From the NCBI GenBank assembly GCA_945903305.1, contig CAMDOA010000001.1:80892-144891 (forward strand): a stretch of DNA of 64,000 nucleotides. Reading direction: 5' to 3'. Positions within the stretch are counted from its first letter, which is position 1, and every line of letters starts with the position of its first letter. The notes beneath the pieces are model-generated. The model did no database searches. It was not told the DNA's origin and saw only the letters and a list, made by a program, of their open reading frames with translations. The translations under genes and the position numbers were made by a program. Below, one piece after another: positions 27,757 through 37,908 of the stretch. This DNA comes from Chitinophaga pinensis. Lineage in GTDB: Bacteria > Bacteroidota > Bacteroidia > Chitinophagales > UBA10324.

Positions 27757-29187
27757 TTGTTACACCTTATTATTCGCTTCTCCCTCACTTTAACTTTTAT
27801 CTGTTGCCTGAGTTTTTCTAATGCACAGGAAAAATGGTCGTTGGAACAGTGTATCACTTTCGCGCAACAAAATAATATTCAACTCAAGCAATCGGCATTG
27901 AGTACTGAGTTGAGTCAGGATATGTACCTGCAATCGAAATTAGGTTTGCTTCCGAATCTGAATGCATCATCGAGTTACGGAATTAATACCGGAAAAAACA
28001 TTGACCCAACGAGTAACCTGTTTGTGAATCAAACCATCCGTTCCGGAAATTTTTCATTGGCATCCAATGTCACATTGTTCAGTGGCTTTTCTAAAATTAA
28101 TGAAATGCGAAAAGCATACTTCGATTTCATGGCCTCAAAGTACAGTACTGAACAATTGGTAAATGATATTTCGCTGAGCGTTGCCACTGCTTACCTGCAA
28201 ATTCTTTTTGCTCAGGAACAATTTGCTAATGCAGAAGCACAACAACAATTAATGCAGGAACAGGTTGACCGCACGAAGCAATTAGTGGATGCAGGAGTTT
28301 TAGCGCAAGGTTCTCTGTTGCAAATTCAATCGCAACAAGCAATGGAAGAATTGAATACGGTGAATGCAAAGAATCTATTATCACTTGCAAAACTGAATCT
28401 GCAACAATTGCTGAATATGGATCACCCGGTTGATATTGTAATTCCTGCACTGAAGATTCCGGTTGCAATGGCTTTTCAGGAAATGAATGCAGGAACCATT
28501 TATGAAACTGCACTCTCACTACAACCCGGAATTAAAAGTGCTCAGTTAAAATTGCGTGGTGCTGAAAAAGGTTTGTCGGCAGCAAGAGGCGCTTACTCTC
28601 CATCCCTTTCTTTATTTGGAAGTTTATCATCACAATATTCCAATGCAGTGAAAAAAATAAAGGATGGTTCAATTACTTACGAACCCTTATTGATTGGTTT
28701 TGATTCCATGACATTTGCTCCGGTATATACTTTACAACCCAACTATCAATTTGAAAATACTCCCCTCGGCGATCAGATCAATGATAATTTCGGACAGGCA
28801 TTCGGTATCTCTTTAAACTTTCCGCTCTTTAATGGCTGGATGACTCATACCAATGTGAGCCGCAGTAAAATCAACTTGCTGAATGAGCAATACAATCTTG
28901 AATTGCAAAAACAACAATTGAAAAAAAGTATTGAGACCGCTTTCAATGATGCGGTTGCAGGTAAGGACCGGTATTCCGCTGCCTTGAAAAGTGAATCTTC
29001 CTTTGAATTAAGTTTTGATTACACCAAGCAGAAATTTGATGCTGGCTTGCTTACTTCTTTTGATTATGTAACTGCACAAAACAGTTTGAGTAAAGCCAGA
29101 AGTGAAACATTGCAAGCGAAATTTGAATACATCTTTAAATTAAAAGTGCTGGATTATTATCAGGGCAAACCTTTAAACCTTCAATAG
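27757..29187 (+). CDS. TolC family outer membrane efflux protein
   Basis: Signal peptide, 'WSLEQCITFAQQNNIQLKQS', repeated helical domain, 'FDYVTAQNSLSKARSETLQAKFEYIFKLKVLDYYQGKPL'. Confidence 0.92.
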   Translation: MLHLIIRFSLTLTFICCLSFSNAQEKWSLEQCITFAQQNNIQLKQSALSTELSQDMYLQSKLGLLPNLNASSSYGINTGKNIDPTSNLFVNQTIRSGNFSLASNVTLFSGFSKINEMRKAYFDFMASKYSTEQLVNDISLSVATAYLQILFAQEQFANAEAQQQLMQEQVDRTKQLVDAGVLAQGSLLQIQSQQAMEELNTVNAKNLLSLAKLNLQQLLNMDHPVDIVIPALKIPVAMAFQEMNAGTIYETALSLQPGIKSAQLKLRGAEKGLSAARGAYSPSLSLFGSLSSQYSNAVKKIKDGSITYEPLLIGFDSMTFAPVYTLQPNYQFENTPLGDQINDNFGQAFGISLNFPLFNGWMTHTNVSRSKINLLNEQYNLELQKQQLKKSIETAFNDAVAGKDRYSAALKSESSFELSFDYTKQKFDAGLLTSFDYVTAQNSLSKARSETLQAKFEYIFKLKVLDYYQGKPLNLQ

Positions 29188-30540
29188 ATGACTAAGAAAT
29201 TAATGATATGGCTTGGAGTGGCGGTTGGCGCGTTGCTTCTTTTTGTAATTGTTGGAAAAAAAGCCGGCTGGATATCGACTGACAATGCAGAAAAAGTGAG
29301 TACAGAAAAAGTAAGCAAGCGCGATATTGTAGAGAAAGTTTCTGCTTCCGGAAAAATATATCCTGTAACTGAAGTTAAAATAAGTCCTGATGTGTCAGGA
29401 GAAATTATTGAATTACCGATTGAAGAAGGTGACAGTGTGGTACAAGGTCAATTGCTCGCCAAAATAAAACCTGATATTTATGTAGCACAGGTTGACCGAT
29501 CAGTTGCTGCTGTGAATAATGCAAAAGCAAATTACCTGAATGCACAATCGCAGCTTACACAAATAGTGGTGCAGTTTGAAAAATCGGAAAAGGATTACAA
29601 CCGCAATAAAGATTTGTATGATAAAAAAGTAATAAGTCAATCGGAATTTGATGTGTATGATGCGGCTTATAAATCTTCAAGAGCAAGTAAGGAAGGAACA
29701 CAGCAGGCAGTGGATGCTGCTAAGTTTATGGTGAGCAGCGCTGAAGCTTCTTATAAAGAAGCGAAAGATCAGTTGTATAAAACTTCCATCTATGCACCCA
29801 TGAGTGGAATAGTTTCGGCATTGAATATTGAAAAAGGTGAGCGTGTGGTTGGAACCTCGCAATTTGCAGGAACAGAAATTATGCGCATTGCGAACTTGTA
29901 TGAAATGGAAGCCAGAGTGGATGTAAGCGAAAATGATGTGCTGAAAGTTTCAGTCGGCGATACTTGCGAAATTGAAGTGGATGCTTATCCCGATAAAGTT
30001 TTTAAGGGAGTGGTTTACCAGGTTGCCAACTCGGCAAGTTCATCGGGTGCTATGGTAAGTACTGAAAGTGTTACGAATTTCACCGTGAAAATTTTATTGG
30101 ATCAAAGTTCTTTCACTGATATGATTGATGTGAAGAAGAAGAAATTTCCGTTTCTGCCGGGTATGACTGCATCAGTAAATATTCTGACCAACCATGTGTA
30201 TGGAATTACCACTGTGCCTATTCAAGCAGTAACCACACGCGAAGACTCTGCAGATAAAGCGGAATCGAATAAGAAAAAAACTTCGAAAGAAAAATTAAAG
30301 GAAATAGTTTTTGTTTTTGAAAATGGCGAAGCAAAAAAGGTTGTTGTGACCACAGGCATTCAGGATGATGAATACATTGAAATAAAATCGGGATTGACCG
30401 GTGATGAAGAAATTATTATTGCCCCGTACAGCGCTATCAGCCGCCGGTTGAAAGATAAAATGAAAGTGACCAAAGTGGATAAGAAGGAATTGTATAAAGA
30501 TAAAAAAGGCGGCGCTGAAGTTTCTGTTGAAGTGGATTAG
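29188..30540 (+). CDS. HlyD/MacA-type periplasmic adaptor subunit
   Basis: N-terminal TM, 'VKISPDVSGEIIELPIEEGDSVVQGQLLAKI', 'IYAPMSGIVSALNIEKGERVVG'. Confidence 0.92.
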   Translation: MTKKLMIWLGVAVGALLLFVIVGKKAGWISTDNAEKVSTEKVSKRDIVEKVSASGKIYPVTEVKISPDVSGEIIELPIEEGDSVVQGQLLAKIKPDIYVAQVDRSVAAVNNAKANYLNAQSQLTQIVVQFEKSEKDYNRNKDLYDKKVISQSEFDVYDAAYKSSRASKEGTQQAVDAAKFMVSSAEASYKEAKDQLYKTSIYAPMSGIVSALNIEKGERVVGTSQFAGTEIMRIANLYEMEARVDVSENDVLKVSVGDTCEIEVDAYPDKVFKGVVYQVANSASSSGAMVSTESVTNFTVKILLDQSSFTDMIDVKKKKFPFLPGMTASVNILTNHVYGITTVPIQAVTTREDSADKAESNKKKTSKEKLKEIVFVFENGEAKKVVVTTGIQDDEYIEIKSGLTGDEEIIIAPYSAISRRLKDKMKVTKVDKKELYKDKKGGAEVSVEVD

Positions 30541-30544
30541 AAAA

Positions 30545-31297
30545 TTATTTTTTTCGGAACGAAACCAAAACTGAAAGGCCAACAGGAAGCGAGCGTTTAT
30601 TTTTTATAAACTGTTTTTCGGAGCACATGATGCTGAAAAAGAATTGTTCGATCCACCGGGGCTGGTATACACTGAAATCGGAACCGGCTTGCTTGTTTTT
30701 GCGCATGAAATTTTTCGGTAAAATATTTGAAATGATGCGGAAGAAAGCGATTAACGGAAACAACCAAAAATTAAAAAAGGTGGAGTAAATTATTTCGCCA
30801 TCGGTTTTAAACAGGTTTTTTACCTGCCGCAATGTGTATCGGCGCAAGTGATGATTGACTACATCGTGTTGCCCCCACAGCAGCATTAGGTACGGAACCG
30901 TGATGATTATATTTTTCCCTGATTTACAAACTCTTTTTAATTCGGAAACGGAAAGCTTATCGTCGTCCACATGTTCAAGCACATCGAAAGCGCAAACCAA
31001 ATCGAACGAATCGGTTTCATACGGAAGTTTTAAAATAGTGCCATGATCAATTTGAAAACCGGGGAGTGTATTTTGTATGTACTTCACGCAATCAGCATCG
31101 TATTCTAAACTGGTGACCTCGCCAAATTCCTGCAGCATTAATGTAGTGGCACCCGATGCAACGCCAACATTTAATATTTTTAATGGCTGCGGAAGGTTCA
31201 GCGATTGAACATGGGTTCGCAAAATTTCCATTCGTGCCTTAAACCACCAGTGTTCGCGCTCCAGTTTATAATACTCAATAAAATAATTTTTATCCAC
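30545..31297 (-). CDS. Class I SAM-dependent methyltransferase
   Basis: 'ILNVGVASGATTLMLQEFGEVTSLEYDADCVKY...FDLVCAFDVLEHVDDD'. Confidence 0.88.
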   Translation of the reverse strand: MDKNYFIEYYKLEREHWWFKARMEILRTHVQSLNLPQPLKILNVGVASGATTLMLQEFGEVTSLEYDADCVKYIQNTLPGFQIDHGTILKLPYETDSFDLVCAFDVLEHVDDDKLSVSELKRVCKSGKNIIITVPYLMLLWGQHDVVNHHLRRYTLRQVKNLFKTDGEIIYSTFFNFWLFPLIAFFRIISNILPKNFMRKNKQAGSDFSVYQPRWIEQFFFSIMCSEKQFIKNKRSLPVGLSVLVSFRKK

Positions 31298-32270
31298 GCT
31301 GCTGCAGTTCCTTGTTCTTTATCACTTTGTCAACAATAAACAAGGGACGGGCGCGCACCTGATCGTAAATGCGCAAAACATATTCGCCAATTAAACCGAG
31401 CGCTAATAACTGCACACCACTGAAAATGGAAATGGCCAGAAACAACGAAGCATAGCCGGGAGGCACTCCACCAATGAGGTACATTTTAATGACCACATAC
31501 ACAAAAAATATAAACGCACCAATCATGGTGAGCATACCTAATCGGGTAATGAACTTCACCGGAAATTCGCTGAAGTTGAATATGCCGTTGTAGGCCAGAT
31601 TGAAAAGCATTTTGAATGTATATTTTGCTTCGCCGGCAGAGCGGGCATCTCTTTCATATTCCAAACCGGTTTGGCGAAACCCAATCCATGTGCGCATGCC
31701 GCGAATGAAGCGACTGCGTTCGGGCATTGCATTTAAATGATCGACCACCCGGCGGCTTAATAAAGCGAAGTCGCCGCTATCGAGCGGAATATCGATGCTC
31801 GAAATATTTTTGAGCAAGCGGTAATAAAACCAGTAGGCGAATTTTTTTACAGCGCCTTCCTTGCGTTTGCGTCGGATGCCATAAATAACTTCGTAACCTT
31901 CTTTATATTTTTCATAAAAATGACCGAGCAATTCAGGCGGGTCTTGTAAGTCGCCATCAATAATAAATACTGCTTCGCTGCAATTGACATAAGTTAATCC
32001 GGCGGTGAGTGCCAGCTGATGACCGTGATTTCGGGCGAGAAAAACACATTGGTAATGATGGTCGGTTAGTGCGAGTTCGTTCATGAGCAACGGAGTTTTA
32101 TCGCGACTGCCATCGTTCACTAAAATAACTTCAATGGAATATTCCGAATTTTTTATGAGTTGATTTAACCGGTCAATTAATAAATTGAATCCTGCTGCTT
32201 CGTTGTAAAGCGGAATGACAATACTAATCTGTGGTTGCTTATCGGACATGAATGAATTGAATGGTTGCAA
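31290..32270 (-). CDS. Glycosyltransferase family 2 (polyisoprenyl-phosphate hexosyltransferase-like, two C-terminal TM helices)
   Basis: 'ISIVIPLYNEAAGFNLLIDRLNQ', 'VILVNDGSRDKTP', 'FIIDGDLQDPPE', 'ALGLIGEYVLRIYDQVRARPLFIV'. Confidence 0.92.
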   Translation of the reverse strand: MQPFNSFMSDKQPQISIVIPLYNEAAGFNLLIDRLNQLIKNSEYSIEVILVNDGSRDKTPLLMNELALTDHHYQCVFLARNHGHQLALTAGLTYVNCSEAVFIIDGDLQDPPELLGHFYEKYKEGYEVIYGIRRKRKEGAVKKFAYWFYYRLLKNISSIDIPLDSGDFALLSRRVVDHLNAMPERSRFIRGMRTWIGFRQTGLEYERDARSAGEAKYTFKMLFNLAYNGIFNFSEFPVKFITRLGMLTMIGAFIFFVYVVIKMYLIGGVPPGYASLFLAISIFSGVQLLALGLIGEYVLRIYDQVRARPLFIVDKVIKNKELQQRG

Positions 32271-32282
32271 ATGTAAAAGACT

Positions 32283-34133
32283 TCAATGGTGTTTTTCCTT
32301 TTCAAGCCATTGCTGCAAAATGATTAAATTCCAGATGCGGTTGTAGAGATATTCTTCGCCGGCATTAAATCGCTGCAACAGTTTTTTTACTTCCGGATAA
32401 TTTATTACGGCGTGTTGCTCAATCATTTCTTTCGATAAATAAAAATCAACTAAATGTTTCAATTCTTTTTTCAGCCAGTGTTTTAACGGAATGGCAAATC
32501 CCTGCTTGGGCCGATCGAAATATTCGCGCGGCACATAATCATATAGCACTTCTTTTAATAAATATTTTGCGGTTCCGTTTTTCAGTTTCAGATTTTCGTT
32601 GAGGTTCAATGCAAATTCCACCACGCGATAATCTAAAAACGGGGTGCGTGTTTCCAACGAATACTTCATGCTTGCGCGATCTACTTTCACCAGCAAATCA
32701 TCTTTGAGATAATAATTCAAATCGAAAAGCGCCTGCGCTTCCTTCGCACTTAGATTTCTTTTCAGTGAAGAAACATCGTGCTGAATTCTGAATTCATCAT
32801 TGGGTTTGTTCACTATAATATTTTCAATTTCACCGGAAGAAAAAAAGTATTGCTCCTGTGAAAAAATATGGGAAGGCAGAAATTGTTTGTCGGAATAATT
32901 CAGCAACTCTCCAACCCTTTTATATTTTGAAGGAAGCAACGAAAGCATTCCGCTCAATGGTTTCCGGAAAGATTGCAGCATTGGATTATGCAGTCGCTCA
33001 GCCCATTTGTATGCACCATATCCCATAAATAATTCATCGCCTCCATCGCCGCTTAAAGTCATGGTTACATGTTGCCTTGCCAGTTTCGACACGAGCATTG
33101 TTGGAATAGCGGATGAATCGGCATAGGGTTCATCGTACTGATCAATTATTTTATCTGCGAGTTCAATGGCATCATTATAACCAACAATAAATTCATAATG
33201 TTCGGTGTGCAAGTGGCGAGAAACTTTTTTTGCGTATTCACTTTCGTTGAATCCGGATTCTTTAAATCCAATGGAAAAAGTTTTTACCGGTTCAGCAGAT
33301 ACAGATTGTGCAATGGCCGTTACCAAGCTTGAATCAATGCCACCGCTCAGAAAAGTTCCGAAGGGCACATCGCTGATCATGCGCATTTGCACACTGCTGC
33401 GCATGAGATTATTCAGTTGGATTTTTGCATCCCCAAAATCATTGACTGTTGCAGCTTCTATTTTCTCTTCTGCTTTCCAGTAAGATGAAAACTTAATTCC
33501 GGTTGCATCAATCTTTGCGTAAGCGCCAGAAGGAAATTTATAAATGTCTTCGTAAATAGTATCGGGCTCTGCGATGTATCCGATGTTAAGGTATTGCGCA
33601 ATTGCTTTCTGGTTTTTCTTTCTGTTATTTTTAAAATCCGGTAATTGTAACAGAGCTTTTAATTCGGAAGCGAAAACAAATTTTCCATTTTGGAAGGAAT
33701 AATAAATAGGTTTCACACCCAACCGATCGCGGAAAACAGAAAGTGATTTTTCCTGTTTATCGTAAAGTGCAATGGTGAACATGCCGTTGAACAAATTCAC
33801 CGCTTCTGCTCCTTTTTGCGAAAGCAATTCCAGAATCACTTCACTATCTGAATGTGTTTTCAAATCGGTAGTTACAAGTGAAGCAATTTCCTGAAAGTTA
33901 AAAATCTCACCATTGAAAACCATTACATATCGGGAGTTGTGCGAATACATGGGTTGGTTGGCCGCGCTCGATAAATCAATAATGCTCAACCGGCGATGAC
34001 CGAGGCCACAATGTTCATCGAAAAAAAATCCATCCGCATCAGGCCCGCGATGTGCTATGGTGTCGGTCATTTTTTTCAGCGCTACTTCGTCGCTGAAAGG
34101 TTGAATAGAATAATATCCTGCAATGCCACACAT
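32283..34133 (-). CDS. asnB: Asparagine synthase (glutamine-hydrolyzing)
   Basis: 'MCGIAGYYS' Ntn nucleophile, 'VPFGTFLSGGIDSSLVTAIAQ', 'TMTLSGDGGDELFMGY'. Confidence 0.93.
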   Translation of the reverse strand: MCGIAGYYSIQPFSDEVALKKMTDTIAHRGPDADGFFFDEHCGLGHRRLSIIDLSSAANQPMYSHNSRYVMVFNGEIFNFQEIASLVTTDLKTHSDSEVILELLSQKGAEAVNLFNGMFTIALYDKQEKSLSVFRDRLGVKPIYYSFQNGKFVFASELKALLQLPDFKNNRKKNQKAIAQYLNIGYIAEPDTIYEDIYKFPSGAYAKIDATGIKFSSYWKAEEKIEAATVNDFGDAKIQLNNLMRSSVQMRMISDVPFGTFLSGGIDSSLVTAIAQSVSAEPVKTFSIGFKESGFNESEYAKKVSRHLHTEHYEFIVGYNDAIELADKIIDQYDEPYADSSAIPTMLVSKLARQHVTMTLSGDGGDELFMGYGAYKWAERLHNPMLQSFRKPLSGMLSLLPSKYKRVGELLNYSDKQFLPSHIFSQEQYFFSSGEIENIIVNKPNDEFRIQHDVSSLKRNLSAKEAQALFDLNYYLKDDLLVKVDRASMKYSLETRTPFLDYRVVEFALNLNENLKLKNGTAKYLLKEVLYDYVPREYFDRPKQGFAIPLKHWLKKELKHLVDFYLSKEMIEQHAVINYPEVKKLLQRFNAGEEYLYNRIWNLIILQQWLEKEKHH

Positions 34134-35471
34134 TTATTTTTGTATCGTTTCTTTTAAAAATTGCGCCAATCGTTCTGCTTGTTTTTCCCGGGTGTAAAAC
34201 AATAATTTTTCATTGTCAGGTGAAATGGAAATTGTTTTTTCTCCTGTTTTCCTTTTTTGAATCTGCGCTAATAAAAATATTTTCAGTTCTTCAATATGGT
34301 TAAACGAAATGCCCGAGCGGGTTTCGGTAATCAGGTTACTTAACAACCCATGATCATCAGGCAAAACTAAAATTGGTTTTTTTGCGGCAAGGTAATCGTA
34401 CACTTTTGCAAAAATGGCCTGATAGTTTTTTTCAGTAAATGCAATCAAAAAATCTGATTCATAATTTATTCTTAATGCTTCCTCGCGCAAAATTCTGGGT
34501 GTGGTATTAATGTATCCACCAAGTTCAGTACTGAAATTTTTGACTCTTTCCCTTTGAACAGGATAATATTCTAAGCCAACAAAATTTAACTGCATATCGC
34601 CGATGCCTATTTTTTTTTCGATATGCAATTCAAGCACTGCCTGCAATAAAAACTCAACCTGTTGTCCGGCGGTTAATGTTCCGGTATGTGTGATTAATAA
34701 TTCCGTCGATTGATTTGAAATATTTTCGGCTTGCAATTTTTCAAACCCATTATAAACAACTTTAAAATTTTTATTATGAAGTTTTGCCAATGCATCACCA
34801 AGATATGGATCCGGTGCGGTGATGAAAGCGCAGTTACTTAAATATTTTTTTTCGAAACGGAATTCCCACCATTGTAAAAACCGGTTTGTTAAATCGCGGT
34901 TGAATCGGGTTACATGATTTAGTTTCCATCCATCCCGGAAATCGGCTACCCAGGGTATTCCGAATTCTTTATGGAGCAGGTAACCATATCGGAATAAAAT
35001 AAACGGTTCGCCGGTAATCAGCAGTACATCTGCTTTTTCATTTCTAAGATATTTTCGTGCCTCGTAATAAAGCGCGGCATGTTTATCAAACGAAAAAAAA
35101 CAAAACGATAATAATTTGTAAAGTAAGGAGAGCGCTTTGCGCCATACTCTTTTTTTTGCTTCACCAAATTGTAAAAATATTTTGTCGGGAAGAATCAGTT
35201 CAACAGGAACAGCCATTATAGTTCCGTAATCAGCATGTTCAGTAATTTTTTTGTGTGAAGAGGCGCTTTTTAAAACATCTTCGGGTCTTTCAATTTGAGT
35301 TGTCCATTGTTTTGTAATGACTACCGGTTCGATACCTGATTTTTTAAACCACCTGAACCAGCTATAAGGTCGTAATGCACCAATAGAATTTAAAGGAGGA
35401 AAATCGTTGCAAATAATCAGTACGCGCACATTAATTTTTGTAGTGGCCAAAAATAACTTTCTGCTAAACAA
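34134..35471 (-). CDS. Glycosyltransferase (GT4-like fold)
   Basis: 'VLIICNDFPPLNSIGALRPYSWFRWFKKSGIEPVVIT', 'GIPWVADFRDGWKLN', 'AKVYDYLAAKKPILVLPDDHGLL'. Confidence 0.8.
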   Translation of the reverse strand: MFSRKLFLATTKINVRVLIICNDFPPLNSIGALRPYSWFRWFKKSGIEPVVITKQWTTQIERPEDVLKSASSHKKITEHADYGTIMAVPVELILPDKIFLQFGEAKKRVWRKALSLLYKLLSFCFFSFDKHAALYYEARKYLRNEKADVLLITGEPFILFRYGYLLHKEFGIPWVADFRDGWKLNHVTRFNRDLTNRFLQWWEFRFEKKYLSNCAFITAPDPYLGDALAKLHNKNFKVVYNGFEKLQAENISNQSTELLITHTGTLTAGQQVEFLLQAVLELHIEKKIGIGDMQLNFVGLEYYPVQRERVKNFSTELGGYINTTPRILREEALRINYESDFLIAFTEKNYQAIFAKVYDYLAAKKPILVLPDDHGLLSNLITETRSGISFNHIEELKIFLLAQIQKRKTGEKTISISPDNEKLLFYTREKQAERLAQFLKETIQK

Positions 35472-35566
35472 TAGTTGAATTGGTATGAATTCTTTTCAAA
35501 TGTTTTGCTTTAAAATTTCAGCATCAGAAAAGAAATATTACTTTTCGAATTCAAAATCAAGCATCC

Positions 35567-36028
35567 ATGAAAAAATTATTATCTGTATTATTTCTGATGG
35601 TGTGTTCGCAATTTGTACTTGCTGATGGATATCCGGTGCTAAAAGTTATTTTAAAAGGTGGAATCGGTAGTCGCGTTGAAGCGGTTGTTTCCGATTTAAA
35701 AAACCGATCAGGTGCCGGCAACTGGTGCTTTGATTATGTGCAGCAGACTCTTGGGAATATTGATAACAGTCAGGTGGAATTTGGTTCGTATTTAAAAATG
35801 GATATTACTGATTACAGAATCAGCAATGAGTTATTTGAATATGCACAATTGGAAATCAGTCATAATCATTTGGAAGGAACCTTTACAAAAGAAGTACACG
35901 ATGTTTTAACAGGATGCAATAGAGTTTATGTACTTACCTGGAAATCGAAAAATAAATTTGGTGACAAAGGCAGCATTAATGTGGTGAAGATGGATACACC
36001 ATCGTGCCTGCAATCACATTTATCGTGA
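35567..36028 (+). CDS. Hypothetical secreted protein
   Basis: Signal peptide MKKLLSVLFLMVCSQFVLA; no family recognised. Confidence 0.65.
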   Translation: MKKLLSVLFLMVCSQFVLADGYPVLKVILKGGIGSRVEAVVSDLKNRSGAGNWCFDYVQQTLGNIDNSQVEFGSYLKMDITDYRISNELFEYAQLEISHNHLEGTFTKEVHDVLTGCNRVYVLTWKSKNKFGDKGSINVVKMDTPSCLQSHLS

Positions 36029-36065
36029 TTTTCAATTTCTGAAAAAATTCTATTACGGAATCGTT

Positions 36066-37904
36066 TTATTCAACCGTTACACTTTTTGCCAGATTGCGGG
36101 GTTGATCGACATTGCATCCGCGCATAACGGCAATATGGTAAGCTAGTAACTGTAGTGGCACCGCTGATAATAATGGTGTGAGCGGTTCTTCAGTTGCCGG
36201 AATTTCAATTACGAATTCGGCTAAGTCTTTTATAATAGTATCCCCTTCTTCAACAATTGCAATGATTCGACCTTTGCGGGCTTTCACCTCTTGTATGTTG
36301 CTGATTATTTTATCGTATGCACTTTGGTTGGTTGCCAAAACAACTACCGGCATTTCTTCGTCTATCAATGCAATGGGGCCGTGCTTCATTTCGGCAGCCG
36401 GATAACCTTCGGCATGTATGTATGAAATTTCTTTCAGTTTCAATGCGCCTTCTAAAGCAACCGGAAAATTATATCCGCGACCGAGATACAGAAAGTTGGT
36501 GGCATCTTTAAAAATATCAGCTATGTATTTTATTTTTTCATTTGCATCCAACACCTTTTTCACTTTTGCCGGAATATTTTCCAACTCATTAATAATTTGC
36601 TGGTAGCGCGATTCCTGAATGGTGCCTCTTTCTTTAGCCAAATAAAGTGCAATCAATGTAAGTACCGTAACCTGTGCGGTAAAAGCTTTGGTTGATGCCA
36701 CTCCAATTTCAGGGCCTGCGTGCGTAAAACTACCGGCATGTGTTGCGCGTGCAATAGATGACCCCACCACATTGCATACACCAAATATTGTCGCGCCTTT
36801 TGATTTTGCCTGCTCAATCGCTGCAAGCGTATCAGCCGTTTCGCCACTTTGACTAATGGCAAATAAAATATCATCGGCAGTAATTATCGGATTGCGATAA
36901 CGAAACTCCGATGCATATTCCACTTCAACCGGAAGCCGGGCTAAATCTTCTAATAAATATTCGCCAACAATACCGGCATGCCAACTGGTGCCACATGCTG
37001 CAATGGTTAAGCGGTTTGCGTTTTTTATTTTTTGCTTATATTCTAATAATCCGCCAAGCGCAATGATGCCTGTTTTTGTATTCAACCTGCCACGCATACT
37101 ATCACGGATAGATGTTGGCTGTTCGTATATTTCTTTCAGCATGAAGTGGTCGTAACCGCCTTTCTCTAAGGCTTCCAACTTCAATTCCAGTTCTTGTATG
37201 TATGGAGTTGTTTGTTTATTGCCAATGGTTTTAATCGAAAATTCACCATTGCGGTTTAATACTGCAATTTCTTCATCGTTAAGGTAAACCACATTTTTAG
37301 TGTGTTCAACTATTGGTGTTGCATCAGAGGCAATAAAAAATTCTTTATCGCCGATGCCTAGCACCAACGGACTTCCTTTTCGTGCTGCAAAAAGTTTATC
37401 GGGATTATTTTTTGAAATGATAACGATTGCATAAGCGCCTACAACTTCATTCAATGCTAACCGAATGGCTTCTTCTTCATCTACATTTTCATTTTTCTGA
37501 ATGTCTTCGATCAGATTAATTAATACTTCGGTATCGGTATCGGAATGAAATTTATATCCGCGGGTTTTTAATTCTTCTTTTATGCTTGCATAATTCTCAA
37601 TAATTCCGTTGTGAATAATGGCGAGATTTTTTGAGTTCGAAAAATGCGGATGTGCATTTTTATCATTCGGCTCACCATGCGTTGCCCATCGTGTATGCCC
37701 GATGCCCATGGTGCCTTCTGTATTTTTCTGATCAGCAAATCCAATGAGCTCCGCAACCTTGCCGGCTTTTTTATAAATATTTAATTTTCCATTGAGCAGC
37801 GCCACACCGGCACTGTCGTAACCACGATATTCTAACCGTTGCAAACCTTTAATCAGAATCGGGTATGCTTGTTTTGAACCTAAGTAACCAACAATACCAC
37901 ACAT
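36066..37904 (-). CDS. glmS: Glutamine--fructose-6-phosphate transaminase (isomerizing)
   Basis: 'MCGIVGYLGSKQAYPILIKGLQRLEYRGYDSAGVALLNG', 'SQSGETADTLAAIEQAKSKGA', C-term 'PRNLAKSVTVE'. Confidence 0.98.
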   Translation of the reverse strand: MCGIVGYLGSKQAYPILIKGLQRLEYRGYDSAGVALLNGKLNIYKKAGKVAELIGFADQKNTEGTMGIGHTRWATHGEPNDKNAHPHFSNSKNLAIIHNGIIENYASIKEELKTRGYKFHSDTDTEVLINLIEDIQKNENVDEEEAIRLALNEVVGAYAIVIISKNNPDKLFAARKGSPLVLGIGDKEFFIASDATPIVEHTKNVVYLNDEEIAVLNRNGEFSIKTIGNKQTTPYIQELELKLEALEKGGYDHFMLKEIYEQPTSIRDSMRGRLNTKTGIIALGGLLEYKQKIKNANRLTIAACGTSWHAGIVGEYLLEDLARLPVEVEYASEFRYRNPIITADDILFAISQSGETADTLAAIEQAKSKGATIFGVCNVVGSSIARATHAGSFTHAGPEIGVASTKAFTAQVTVLTLIALYLAKERGTIQESRYQQIINELENIPAKVKKVLDANEKIKYIADIFKDATNFLYLGRGYNFPVALEGALKLKEISYIHAEGYPAAEMKHGPIALIDEEMPVVVLATNQSAYDKIISNIQEVKARKGRIIAIVEEGDTIIKDLAEFVIEIPATEEPLTPLLSAVPLQLLAYHIAVMRGCNVDQPRNLAKSVTVE

Positions 37905-37908
37905 GCGT

